Source: Thermothelomyces thermophilus ATCC 42464 (taxonomy: Eukaryota > Ascomycota > Sordariomycetes > Sordariales > Chaetomiaceae). From it: DNA of 64,000 nucleotides. Where the stretch lies: assembly GCF_000226095.1 (NCBI RefSeq), contig NC_016474.1:4464001-4528000 (forward strand), in the 5' to 3' direction. The number at the start of each line of letters is the position of its first letter. Positions within the stretch are counted from its first letter, which is position 1. Positions 35,071 through 45,508 of the stretch are shown here, piece by piece. A program made the position numbers and the translations under genes. The notes below the pieces were generated by a model. It was given only the letters and a program-made list of their open reading frames with translations, did not search any database and was not told where the DNA came from.

Positions 35071-35442
35071 TCATCCTCGGTTACGTGAACGGAGAGGCCG
35101 CATCAGTCGAAACGAGGTCGCTGCCAAGGAACTGAAATCGCGGTCGAGTGCAAGAGACTTGATGAGGAAATGGTCGGAAGCAAGCCAATCTGTAAACTGG
35201 TTCATGGGCTTGAGGAAATTGTCGGAAGCAAGCCAATCCGTAAACTGGTTCATGGGCTTGAGGAAATTGTCGGAAGCAAGCCAGTCCGTGAACTGGTTCA
35301 TGGGCTTGAGGAAATTGTCGGAAGCAAGCCAGTCCGTGAACTGGTTCATGGGCTGCATAGGGTTAAATGCAGCGCCCTGACCGGCCCAAAGAATGCTGGA
35401 GCCCCCCACAGCGGGGTACCCTTGCATTTGGTTAATCGCCAT
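35071..35442 (-). CDS. Possible 123-aa protein with four 16-aa repeats
   Basis: ATG 35442 (context GAGATGGCG) opens a frame with a short neutral N-terminus (AINQMQGYPAVGG). Four copies of a 16-residue unit built around PMNQFTDWLASDNFL follow, then a basic tail. The unit looks amphipathic. The 48-bp DNA repeat leaves more than one frame open, so the frame alone is weak evidence. The start context, the repeat keeping the frame and the absence of stops favour coding. No signal peptide, homologue or splice sites are recognised. It could also be a non-coding minisatellite. Confidence 0.35.
   Translation of the reverse strand: MAINQMQGYPAVGGSSILWAGQGAAFNPMQPMNQFTDWLASDNFLKPMNQFTDWLASDNFLKPMNQFTDWLASDNFLKPMNQFTDWLASDHFLIKSLALDRDFSSLAATSFRLMRPLRSRNRG
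35162..35353. repeat. Tandem repeat, 48 bp x 4
   Basis: Units at 35162-35209, 35210-35257, 35258-35305 and 35306-35353. The unit contains GGAAGCAAGCCARTCCGTRA and CTGGTTCATGGGC. Units 3 and 4 are identical. Unit 2 differs from them by two A/G changes, and unit 1 has more changes at its left end, a pattern of stepwise duplication. Confidence 0.96.
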
Positions 35443-35499
35443 CTCTTGTTGTCTTCTTGTGTTCCGCTTGTCTTTCGCGTTTGGTTGACAGGCAACCAA

Positions 35500-35997
35500 G
35501 ACTAAGCCGCAGCCCTTTCCAGGCTCTTACTCCCTGCATCTCGACAAGGGCACGCTGCTGGTCCGGTTCATCGCTAAAGCGGACCAAGCCGGACCAGCAG
35601 GCAGTGCTCTGTCAGTCACAGGCGCGAAGAGCCGCATCTCTGACGAAGATGCTGTACTCGGGACTGCGGTCGCTGTCACAGGCATTGTCAGTTAACAACC
35701 CGAAGCAAATCAGCATCAGCGAACGAAAAACCTACTCTCGGGTCGCCATGCCTGTGATCGCGAATGTCAGCTGCCAACGAAAACCGGAAAGCAAGCAAAA
35801 GCGATGAACTGAAAAGAAGCCAAACACAAAAAAGGTGCTTTGCCACTTCAAGAATAATAAATACCGGTGGTGGTTCGCGCGGGATGTCATGAGAAAAATA
35901 AAATGAAGAAGTGAAGAATTTCATACCTTCCCTTGCCATCTCTCTTGTGCTCCCCTTCCCCGATCGACTGCGTATGGGGGTCCCCGAGTGTCGTTCT
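35500..35997. other. Intergenic with a 12-bp inverted repeat
   Basis: It contains the perfect inverted repeat CTGCTGGTCCGG (35555-35566) and its complement (35589-35600) with a 22-base loop. No coding frame is convincing. The region lies between two minus-strand genes. Confidence 0.45.
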
Positions 35998-36686
35998 TTA
36001 AGGGATGCCCGCGAGGGCAGCCCCGACAACTGTAATTATACATAGCCACGTTAGCTGAAACAATGTTGCTCTTGGGAAGTTGTCTGAGTCCGAGGCATGC
36101 GGTAGGAAATGATGGTGATTTTGAAGAGAGCGACGGAGAGAGGGCAGGCAAACTGAAAGGAACAGGGAGAATAATGCAATCGATTACGATGGGAGAAAGA
36201 CTTACCTCTCCACCTCAGCTCATCGAGGATGGCATTGTACCACCTCTCTTGTGGGCTGCCATGATCGGCAAGCCACGACTTCAACCGGGCCTCCCGGTAG
36301 ATCCGACCCCAGTAAACGCCGGACGACACCAGGTGGTCAACCAGGTGCCGTGCCTGAGCGTCCACTGGGACGAAGCTTGCCGATTCTGTCAAGTCAGTCA
36401 GCATCGACGATTGAGAGCCAGCAACGAGGGCTGGTTCTCGGCAAAGGGGGGGGACTTACGGCTGTTGAAGTCGAGGACTTCCCGAGATCTGTAATTGAAG
36501 AGGTTCCTTGATTAGTCGCGACAACGGTGGATGGTGGGAGGAAGAGGCGGAGAGTATAAAGATCAAAGGGAGAGGCAGAGAGCAAGGAGGGAATGAGAAG
36601 CAGCGGGAGTGGCCGGGCCGCCGGCGAGAAGAAGCGGCCAAGGGGGAAGGGGACTAGGCAAAGGGTCAAACCATGACTTACGACAT
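35998..36686 (-). CDS. Four-exon 81-aa conserved-looking small protein
   Basis: Built from splice signals: exon 1 36686-36682 (5 nt, ATGTC), exon 2 36488-36460 (29 nt), exon 3 36385-36206 (180 nt) and exon 4 36029-35998 (32 nt). All three donors are GTAAGTC. Acceptors are TTACAG, GACAG and TTACAG, with CTGAC or CTAAC-type branch sites. The phases (2, 1, 1) agree and give one open frame ending TAA. The protein begins MSSREVLDFNS, has a central helical, aromatic and basic part (GVYWGRIYREARLKSWLA, then WYNAILDELRWR) and ends VVGAALAGIP. No signal peptide is seen, and a short hydrophobic C-terminus suggests membrane contact. I do not recognise the family. The agreement of three splice pairs makes chance unlikely. 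Confidence 0.72.
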
Positions 36687-38731
36687 GGTGGTTTCTTCTT
36701 GATATATAGTTTCGTGATCGTTGTTGTCGCCAGAAGTAAGAAAGGCGATGTGATCTTGGTTTTGACTTTTTGTTTGTGGGAGAAAGGGAGAGGAAGAAAG
36801 GCGAGAAAGAAGGCCAATTTATAGACTGCCCTCCCATCGCGTAACGACGAGTTGCTCTCTACCTCGCCCCACTAAAGATCTGGAGGTGTTGAAGGTTCGG
36901 ACGGCAGCCGGGCGCGTCACGGGGGAGGAAATTCTCTGGAGGTGACCGAGCTTCTCCCTGACAACCAACTGGGGGAGGGGGAAGGACGGATAGGCATGGC
37001 GGTATAGCTTTATAACGTATCAGAATATAATGGAACGCAGCAGGATAGAAACCACACGAGATACCCTTAAATACATTTGTTATTGACTTGTTCTTCTTGT
37101 TTGTCTTGCCATCAGCAATGCTTGTCTGCGCGTCATAAAGGACTCAGCGCGCGGGCAGCAAACCACGTCTACGTAGATTTACACCCCGCGTTCTGGCGCG
37201 AAACCCGTTTGCCCGTTTGCCCATACTCTACAACAAAGTCTACCAATTGTCAAGCCAGTACTTTTGCTGTGAAGCGATGTGGTTACGGCCTTGACAGCTG
37301 AACGCTTGTTGATACAAAAGCAAGAAAGAACAGCCGACAGCGAAACAACGTTCAAATTCTGAACATTCGGAGGTGCCACCGACTACTCGAGACGGCCGGG
37401 GATCATCGTGACTCTCATATTATTCCCAGAATTAGTCAGGTAAAGGCTGGTTAAAATCTAATAACTTCGATAAGCAATTGCGAATTAACACCTGAGCAAA
37501 ACAGGGTCAACTGCTCTAGCCGAGACAAGCATGAAGTTAAGTCGCTTAATTGATACGAGTCAATCCTGTTCAGGGAACGCGAAGGCCGAGAAACATTTAA
37601 CGAAGTTACTGTTAAGTTTTACATCGGAGTGCTACGACAATACGAGAGGCACGAGACTAGGACTCTACAGATGCCAACAAGGAAGAAACACATGTTAGGA
37701 CGAGTGGGCTAATTAAACCGGGCATTCGGTATCTTTTATGGTCGGCTAGGTTTGTTGTCGCGACTCAGGGGCTAATTAATTAATCGCGGTCGCTTGGTCG
37801 GCAGGGCGACACAACAGACTCGCACTAACTATACCCGGCAGGCAGAACATGCCTTTACCTAGTGAACCTACTCGCGGTGACAGATGCCGAGAAAGAACGA
37901 TAGGACACAGAGGAGAAAGTTAATAACTCGAGCAAGAGGAGGCTTGGAAGAGAGTTCGGCCAAGAGAAGGATCTAGTGAAGGGAGGGAGATATACTGCCA
38001 AGAGAAGGGTATACAGAAATCATAATTAATACATACAAAAACGGCTGACGAGGAACGAACACAAAATGAACGACAGATTCAAGATTGAAGACCAAACATT
38101 GAAAATAACCTGGAAACGGGAAACAATGAGGTTGGAGACGAGGTTTCAACAATATCGTGAAGGAGGATCGCGATGGCTTTTCGCAGAACAAGAGGGGGGT
38201 CAAAACAAGTGAACATATCTGCGTCGTCACCTATCGCTGCAACATCTGGCCACCGGGCCTCGGTGAAATTGAGGTATGTACATACATCTCCTCGAGATAA
38301 GTGTAAACCGTTCCTAGACACAGGTCGGTTGGTGTAGCCAGGCGAAGGCTAATAATTAGATTGCAATAGCAAGCACCCTGTTCCAACTTCAAGTCCCGCG
38401 ACATCTAATTACTGACTCCAATCGCTAATTACAGCCTGTTTATAGAACGAACCAGCACGCGAATCAGAGTAGAAAGGCTCTCCGTCTCAAAATGGGCCTG
38501 ATGCACTGCATCTTATATGGGGTATGTTTCACAAGAACCCCAAGGGCTCTCTAATAATAACTAATACATATAGACGCCCACCATGTAGAGCATCGCTTCG
38601 CTGATACCAAACAGATCACAGATCACAGACAATCTGAACTCTCAAGAACCGTTCGGAACTAAAACACGGATAAGATATAAAAAAGAACAATAAAAGCAGC
38701 AAACCCCCCTCCCCCTCTATGACCCCCTCAT
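36687..38731. other. 2-kb intergenic region, no gene seen
   Basis: The 5' flank of the 81-aa gene and the 3' flank of the membrane protein gene. Short frames exist on both strands, but none has splice support, codon bias or recognisable motifs. There is no visible repeat or mobile element. Confidence 0.45.
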
Positions 38732-40290
38732 TCATTCAGACCGTCTAAAGTCCGTCTGGACCCGGATGCCGTGCAGGGGGACCTCATCGCCGCTCGAGTT
38801 GTCCGGTTCGGCGGCCTTGGCCTTGCTGCCCTTACTCTTGGTCTTGCCCTCGCCGGCCGGCCGGGTCGTGACGGCATACTGGTAGGCATAGTGCCCGTGA
38901 TCGGGCCGCAGGCCGGCGTCGGCGGCAGCAGGAGCAGCAGCAGCAGCGGCGGCGGCGGCGGCCCGGCCCTTCTTCAGCTTATCCAGCTCCTCCTCGTCCT
39001 CCTCCTCCCCGGAGTTCTGGGGGTCCGGCAGGCGGTAGAAGGCGCCCGCGCCGTCCTTGCGGGTGGTGCCGGTCCGCTGCAGCTCCATCTCGGAGAGGAC
39101 GTCGGCCGGGTTGTTCGTCGTCGTGTTCGTCGATCGCGCCGCGGCAAGGGAGGAGGAAGGGGTCTTGCGGTTGCCGCTGAGGCCGGCGCTGGCGCCGTGG
39201 CTGCGGGAGAGGGAGGAGAGGGGGGTGCGCTTGATGCCCAGCTTGCGGGCGCAGAGACCGACGACGGGGCCGATGGTGGGAAGGCAGGCCGAGACGATGC
39301 CGGCCGACATCTCGATGGCCGTCCAGCCGACCGTGGGCGCGAGACTGTAGGTTGGGTCGGTGTTGGTGTAGGTGAAGAGGACGGTGAAGCGGTAGGCAGA
39401 GGCGAAGACGACACTTTTTTTTTGAAGGGTAATTAAGTCAATTATACAAGTATTGGTTAAAAAGAGACGAGCAGTGTCTGCGGGGAGGAAAAAAAAGGAG
39501 AATCGGTAGACTTACAAGAAGCCGAGGCAGAAGGCCATGGTGACGCCCACCTTCTCCGGCCTCCGTAGCTGCAGCTTCCACACCTGAGGAATGGGCAAGG
39601 CCAGGATGATGACGTCGGTGAGAATGGTGGAGGCGGCATTGGCGATCCAGGTGCCGACCTGATTGATGCAGTGGCCCGGCAGTTCCGGGTACCAGAGCTT
39701 CTCCACGGGCACGCATATGAAGATGAAGAGGAACATGCAGCAGACGCACCAGGCGACGACGAAGCCGCCGACGATGTAGGCCATCTTCTTGAAGTAGGGG
39801 AAGTGGAAGATGCGGTAGTACATGAGCAGGATGGCGAGCTTCGTCCAGACGAGGTTGTAGATGTAGAGGATCTCGGCCACGACGAGGAACTTGGCCATCA
39901 GGACGATCTTGTCCAAGGACACCTTGTCTGCGTGGATGCCCATTCCGGCGCTGTACATGGCGAAGATGAAGCCGACGACGACAAAGTTCCATGACTGTTT
40001 GTTTGGGGGCCAAACCTTAGCATCCGACGTCCGGCCACCGCAACACCGTGCTGCTGACGCCCGCGGACTCCCCCCCCCTCTCCTCCCCGGGGATTACTAC
40101 GCACCATGGAAAACATGATCATGTAATCATCCCACCACAGCTTCTGGGCCTTGATGTATCGACTGAGCAGGCGGAGGGCGACTGCCACCACGGCTAGGAC
40201 GGTCACCGAAGCCACGACGGCGACGGTCCATGGCTGGAGGTTGTCAGGATCGTATCCCGGGATTCCCGGGAGCGCCGAATCGGCGGCCAT
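38732..40290 (-). CDS. Fungal rhodopsin-domain seven-TM membrane protein
   Basis: Three exons: 40290-40105, 39994-39516 and 39413-38732, 448 aa, introns of 110 and 102 bp (GTGCGT...AACAG and GTAAGT...AAAAG). Seven hydrophobic segments are visible. The first is near residues 20-45, followed by the WWDDYMIMF motif typical of the fungal rhodopsin-domain (PTH11-like or SAT4-like) family. Other marks are the KLAILLMYYRIF segment of TM3 and a DVIILALPIP segment near TM5. After TM7 a tail of about 190 residues is hydrophilic and disordered, with an acidic stretch, a run of ten alanines and a lysine-rich end. Family members are plasma-membrane proteins with receptor-like topology; ligand and partners cannot be read here. 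The second acceptor follows a run of A, so its exact base is slightly less sure, though frame and protein continuity (CLGFF-VVFASAYRF) support it. Confidence 0.88.
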
Positions 40291-41960
40291 GGCGGCGTCG
40301 TTGTCGATGGTTGTCGGTCCAGGACGAGGTCAAGGTTGCGAGAGTAGGATTAAGGTAATTACGCCGTTGTGTTGGTTCATCGCCAACAAGGCAGTTGTTG
40401 GAGGTTTTGAGTTTGCCTCCCGTGGGTTGGGGGCTGCGCCACACATAGGGATACCGACAATAGTGAGAAAAGTTTCTTTTTTTTTTCGAGGCGTCTTGGG
40501 TTGCATCTCATGCATACTAGTGTAGTGTAGTAGTTAGAGCTTGTGGAGTTCATAGATCACCTCCAGGGTCTCAACCCCTGGACCGGATACTGACTCCAGT
40601 CTACACTATACTATGTTAGGAGTACGCCCACGCTAATTTAACACCTGCGAGAGAGAGGGAGAGAGACAGAAAACCCTCGCATCTCTGGGATGATACTAGT
40701 AGTCAGCTACTGTTGACGGAATATTCCGGACTTAGGTAGTCGGGGCAGTTAGGTACTAACCCGGTAGCAGGCAGGCCCCAACAGCAGTCTTCAGCAATCG
40801 AGGCATTCCTTGCGCTTCTTTCTTGCAACCCCAATCAGAAGGGTTCGGGACGGGGCGCTGTAAGGGAAGTGGAGGATAGCAATTCCAACGGCTTTTCTAA
40901 AAAATGGGGCAAGACCGGGCATCATCAGAAGGTCCAGGGATGAAGCTGGTCGCCGATGGGGTGGCTCGGGTGATACACCGTCATGGCTCCAGAAACTGGA
41001 CGCCCATTGACATGTCGGTCGAGAATGTCTAGTGCGCCTCGGCATGACAGAGAAGAGAAAAAAGAGACTGGTGCAAGGGGAAGTGGTGCTGCACTAGTGT
41101 GCGCTGCAAGTAATTAGTATGGACTCCACACATGGCGTGAAAGTCTGTGTGTGTAGGGGCATTAACTAACTTGGTGCGAATGTTGCGCATATTGTAGGAA
41201 ACACTAGACTACGATGGGTCTGCTTCTCCGCCCCGGTTCCACCAGGCCGGGATACGCACGGCAGTTGAGAGCGGCTTTGCGGCCAACACGTCGAGCCGCT
41301 TGGTGTCAAGTGCGTCAATTAGTGCCAGCGTTGTATCCAGGTCGGGTGTGTGTCTCTTTATTTTTCGCGGATGTGACCTCTGCTTGTTGTTGGGGGCCGA
41401 AATTTTATTGTGGGAAAGCTAACGCCCCAGACCAGATCTCCGGGCTCTTCCAAATCCATAGAATTAGGTAAATAACCCACGTGGAATTACTGAGCAACTC
41501 CTAGCTGCCTCCACGCAGCAATCCGTGCATAACCGTGACAGATTTTTGATTTCCAGCAATGAGTTGACCAAATGCCGATCAAACACGATGGCGCAAATGC
41601 CGTTCAAACTTCCTTGTACGTACATACTGTGTACACTGCGGAGTGGTAAAGCTGTGAGAGATGACAGACCGAGCTAGCGGAGCACGCCCATGGAGCTAGG
41701 GGCTCTCCGGAACCTCCTCCCGGATTTATAGCGCAGTGGACTAGGCTCCGTACTGTTAGCGAGCGGGCACCTCGGTCCTTTTCGGGGCGTCTTGTCCGGT
41801 CGAGAACCTTTGCTACACTAACCCGCTCTCTTTTCCCGCGCTACTCCGTAGACCCGATCGAATCCACCTCCTGAAGCAGGCCCCTCTCGGCGCTGACTCC
41901 TTGGTAGGTCTCCAAACCGCGTCGAAACGGCTATTAGGTCGATCACTTGTTATTCGTTCT
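40291..41960. other. Intergenic with tRNA-like relic; no gene seen
   Basis: It lies between the divergent membrane-protein and hydrolase genes. Apart from the tRNA-like inverted-repeat unit at 40518-40613 it holds no convincing gene. Short frames at 40791-41045 (minus) and 41214-41471 (plus) lack any recognisable domain. Confidence 0.45.
40518..40613 (+). repeat. tRNA-like sequence framed by 13-bp inverted repeat
   Basis: A TAGTGTAGTAGTTAGAGC segment resembles a tRNA D-arm/A-box with G-to-A changes. CAGGGTCTCAACCCCTG resembles a T-arm with a degenerate loop. The unit is bounded by TAGTGTAGTGTAG (40518-40530) and its near-perfect complement at 40601-40613 (12 of 13). It could be a decayed tRNA gene, a tRNA-derived SINE head or a small hairpin element. 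I cannot draw a normal cloverleaf. Confidence 0.35.
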
Positions 41961-42021
41961 CCGCCCACTCCACCCCCCTCTCCTCCCTCCTTCCCTCCCC
42001 TCCCTCCCTCCCTCCCCACCC
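41961..42021 (+). promoter_or_regulatory. CT-rich promoter tract of the hydrolase gene
   Basis: About 60 bases almost entirely of C and T on the coding strand, 240 bp before ATG 42259. Pyrimidine tracts of this kind are common in strongly expressed fungal promoters. No TATA box is obvious between it and the start. Confidence 0.45.
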
Positions 42022-42258
42022 GCAAAGCCCCCTATTCAGCGAGGAAACCCGGGAGTGCCCTGCGCTGCCCTGCCTTTGTGCCTGCGAGTTGTTGCGTATG
42101 TGTATGTATGCTAAGACAAGCAACAGTTGCACCCCAGATAGGACACGGGATCCTGATCTTACACACAAGCAACACACCCACAAGACCAAGAAAAATAACG
42201 CTCCTAATCACTTCTTGACGTTCGTCTTACGTTACCCAGAGGCTTGACCAACCCCACC

Positions 42259-43280
42259 ATGGCGGCGAAGACGACGATTCGAGTGCCGCACCTGGGCGGC
42301 ATCGAGGCCGGCTACGCCTTCTCGGGCGGGGGCTACGACCCGGCCAAGCCGACGTGCGTGCTCATCAACTCGATGTGCACGACCGTGTCGCTGTACCGGG
42401 ACCAGTTTGCGGACGAGGCGCTCACGTCGGCCGTCAACCTGCTCGCCATCGAGCCGCTCGGCCACGGCGCCACCCGCTGCCCGACCGAGCACTTCACCTA
42501 CTGGGACTCGGCCGTCATGGCCCTGCAGGTCCTGGACCAGCTCGGCATCGACCGCGCCTTCGCCCTCGGCACCAGCCAGGGCGGCTGGATCGTCACCCGC
42601 ATGGCCCTGCTGGCCCCGGACCGCATCCGCGGCCTGGTCCTGCTCGGCACCTCGATGGACTACGAGTCAGCCGACTCGCGCGCCAAGGGCTGCTGGGACC
42701 CCAAGACCCTGCTGGCCTCCTTCTACGACAAGTGGGCCGCCCCCTCGGGCCCGAACCCGGACGACTTCGTCGTCGACGACGTCTGGTGCGGCATGGTCGC
42801 CTCCCTCGGCTTCGGCGCCGCCGGCACCCCCGACCTCGTCTCCTTCTGGACCAGCACCCTCAAGGACGTCTACAGGGGTGACGAGGGGAGGCGCAAGCTC
42901 AAGATGGCCCTCGCCTGCCTGCTCGACCGCGACGGCCTCTGCCGCAGGGTCAGGGACATCACTTGTCCCGTCTACTGGCTTCAGGTGAGTCTTTTTCCTT
43001 AACTACTCTCCCCCTTTCTCTGCCTCTTTTTTTTTTTTTTTTTTACCCCCCTTCTCTGTTTTCCCTACTACTTTTACGATTGCTCACCCTACTCTGTCTT
43101 GCACAGGGATCCGACGACGCGCCCTTTGGGACCACGGTGCCAGCCGAGCAGATCAAGCTGTTCACCTCGTCCAAGGAGGCCACTCTCACCATCATCCCCG
43201 GGGGCAATCACTACCTGAACGCCACAAACCCCAAGGAGGTCAGCGAGGCCTTGCTCAAGCTGGTCAACAAGTACAAGTGA
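42259..43280 (+). CDS. Alpha/beta-fold hydrolase, 299 aa
   Basis: Two exons, 42259-42984 and 43107-43280. The 122-bp intron (GTGAGT...GCACAG) contains a long T run. The start is ATG 42259 in a strong context (CCACCATGGCG); an in-frame TTG upstream is not needed. The nucleophile elbow reads GTSQGG with Ser near residue 106, the catalytic acid is in GSDDAPFG near 245-246, and the His is in GGNHYLN near 277. Length and order fit single-domain alpha/beta hydrolases (enol-lactonase, esterase and epoxide-hydrolase-like). There is no signal peptide, so it is probably cytosolic. Substrate cannot be deduced. It stands alone, with no biosynthetic partners beside it. Confidence 0.9.
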
Positions 43281-44455
43281 AAGAATCGTCCTCGACGCAA
43301 CTAGAGAACAAACATAGAAACATACCTAATATCCAACGTGCACTGTGACCCCCCGCAGCCGAGTCAATAATTATCTCCCCTTTTGCACCCCTTCCCCCCT
43401 CCTCCTAGAGTCCTCTCCCTCTATTGCTTAATTAAGCTCCGAATGCCCTCTTTTGAAGACACAGCGGCAAGTCTGTTAAAATCATGTGGAACATTTTTTG
43501 CGGTATTATTGCTGCAGAATTATGGGGGGCTCGGCGGCTCGGCCGACTCAGGATGAAGACCGTGTTCCAGCTCCATCTCACATTAGTGTTCTCGAGTCGT
43601 GTGGAATAGGAGAAATCCTGATTCTTAACTAGCTAGGTAAGAATGTTCATGAGCGTAACTGCTTTGCCGCATGTCTGCTTGGTCTTGCATCAGCTACCGT
43701 AATGACTTTATTTCAATATTTACCTCTAGTACCTGGTAGTAAGGCAGTTAACTACCCCGAGGTTAATGATGCTCGTTGCAGTAATTACTTGGTGGCTGCT
43801 ATCATAACAACGAGGTCTGTTCCATCCGCGTATTCTCCCCCCCCCCCCCGGCTTTCCCTTTCTCCTTCGCTGTTTATCCCTGCAACCGTATTAACGCGTA
43901 TCTCTTCTCCCTTAAGGGGATAGCACTAACAGATAGCCAGGGAACCGAGCGGTCTCAATATCAAACACCGTCTCGGTGTGTTCACCTGGGCCAGCTCTCG
44001 AGCCTGAAGCCTTTTCAGAGAGTCCGGGTCTATGGTCTTTCACGGGACTCTCTCCGCTGAGAGGGCGATCTGATGAACTTGAAGCTCGAGCTCGAGAAGC
44101 AGAGTCCGCTTTGGGGGCGTAGGTTGGTGATCATTACCAGGGCCAGGTCCGCTTGTGCTTGCTGTCAAGAGCTATTAATTACCGCGATGTGGCCAAGCAA
44201 CACGTGCGACTCTGACGACTCTGAAATGAAGAAATAACAGCTTCGACCCGCTGTGCACGCCGCGAATTTCATGACGCCATTCGTCTTTGCCGAGAACGAA
44301 AACGAACCCTCCTTCAGGTCATGTTCTGGAATAATTACCAAACGCCTGATCCTCATCCCTAAAATTCCCTCATCGCTGTATAATTAAGCTACCCAAAACA
44401 GAGAAACCTAATCATCCCATAATCAACCACCATCCGGTCACGGCATCTCTTCGAA
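43281..44455. other. Intergenic, no gene seen
   Basis: 3' flanks of two convergent genes. It contains a C-run near 43839 and short frames without domain features. Confidence 0.45.
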
Positions 44456-45508
44456 TCATTCAACCAGCGGCTCAACACGTCGGTTGTCAACCGTCTTCGC
44501 CGGCTTGATGTACCGGGCGATCCGCTGCGTGAGGCTGGCCTGTCTGCGCAGCGTTCGCGGGGGCGGAGCCTTGTGCTCGGGAGCGGGAACGAACCCGCCA
44601 GTGGCACCGTGGGGCGCAGTCAGCTGCGGAGACCCTGGTGGCCACGACTGCTGCACGGGTGCGAGTTGGGGGCGAGAAGATGACAGCCTCTTGTTGCTCG
44701 TGGCGTTCTCGGCTACCGGGGTTCCGCTGCTGGTTGAGCCCTGCGCGGGGCCGGGGCGGCGCTGGTCCTGGTCCTGCCTCTGGAGTCGCTGCTCCGGGCC
44801 GTTGGCGCTGCTAGTGGCATGATGATGGCTGCGACTGCTGTTCTTGCGGGGTGGTACCGACTCGTCGCTGCCTTTCTCCACGGACCTTCCGGCCGACGAG
44901 GACACGACCGCGGTTGCGAATTGCTGATGAGGGTTCGGTCTCACCCGGTTGGTCGAGGGGCCGGCGGTGGCCCGCTGGGTAATACTCTGCAGGATCTTTT
45001 CGCGCCACTTGCGGTCTTCGGCTTCGGCGCGGGCGATAAATAGCTCATAGTCCGAAAGGGGCTCAGACCGAGGAGCGGGATCTTGATCCCCTTGGGCTTG
45101 TGCTTCTTTAGGAACTAATACTGGGGGCTGGGTGTTGACTGGGACGCGTGCGGCGGTGTTTGCTGATGGATAAGAGTATTCTGTCGGTGTGTCGGGGTGG
45201 TGGTTTGTCCCAGGCCGAGAATGCCGTCTTGGTGACTGCTCCTCCTCCTCCTCCTCCTCCTCCTTCCCGCACACGCCACCCTGGCTCGGTCGCCTACGGT
45301 CTGGCGGAAATCGGTGCCCAGAACGGCTCAGGGGCGATACTGCCAGACGCGAGAAATCGGCAGCGGCATGTGTGGGGGTGTATACAAACCGCGGTTTGGG
45401 TTCCTCAGTGACAATTTCCAATGGCTGGGGGGGTTTCTGCCATGCCTTCAGACGGTCGCGGAAGCTGGCTTTCTTTTTGAGCTGGGATTGCGGGGTGCCG
45501 CTTGGCAT
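44456..45508 (-). CDS. Disordered 350-aa protein with basic ends
   Basis: A single uninterrupted frame of 350 codons. The N-terminus is a basic helical motif (LKKKASFRDRLKAWQKPP, residues 10-27). The middle is low in complexity, with a run of nine Glu near residue 85, many Pro, Ser and Gln, and one charged helix (SDYELFIARAEAEDRKWREK) near 150-170. The C-terminus has another basic helix (RTLRRQASLTQRIARYIKP). No signal peptide or transmembrane segment is seen. I do not recognise the family. The two conserved-looking basic helices at the ends with a disordered middle suggest a scaffold or adaptor, which is inference only. No intron is needed. Confidence 0.72.
   Translation of the reverse strand: MPSGTPQSQLKKKASFRDRLKAWQKPPQPLEIVTEEPKPRFVYTPTHAAADFSRLAVSPLSRSGHRFPPDRRRPSQGGVCGKEEEEEEEEQSPRRHSRPGTNHHPDTPTEYSYPSANTAARVPVNTQPPVLVPKEAQAQGDQDPAPRSEPLSDYELFIARAEAEDRKWREKILQSITQRATAGPSTNRVRPNPHQQFATAVVSSSAGRSVEKGSDESVPPRKNSSRSHHHATSSANGPEQRLQRQDQDQRRPGPAQGSTSSGTPVAENATSNKRLSSSRPQLAPVQQSWPPGSPQLTAPHGATGGFVPAPEHKAPPPRTLRRQASLTQRIARYIKPAKTVDNRRVEPLVE

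Noticed and set aside
36394-36837. 147-aa minus ORF over the 81-aa gene's introns
   Set aside because: It covers intron 1, exon 2 and intron 2 of a well-supported spliced model in a different frame and is low in complexity.
38771-39436. 221-aa plus ORF, Gly/Ala/Arg-rich
   Set aside because: It is an antisense shadow of the GC-rich tail exon of the membrane protein. Similar shadows over the hydrolase (42354-42988) and ankyrin genes (55946-56751) were dropped for the same reason.
41695-41790. Possible tRNA (TAGCGCAGTGGACTAGGC segment)
   Set aside because: No acceptor-stem pairing and no T-arm of the right form could be found.
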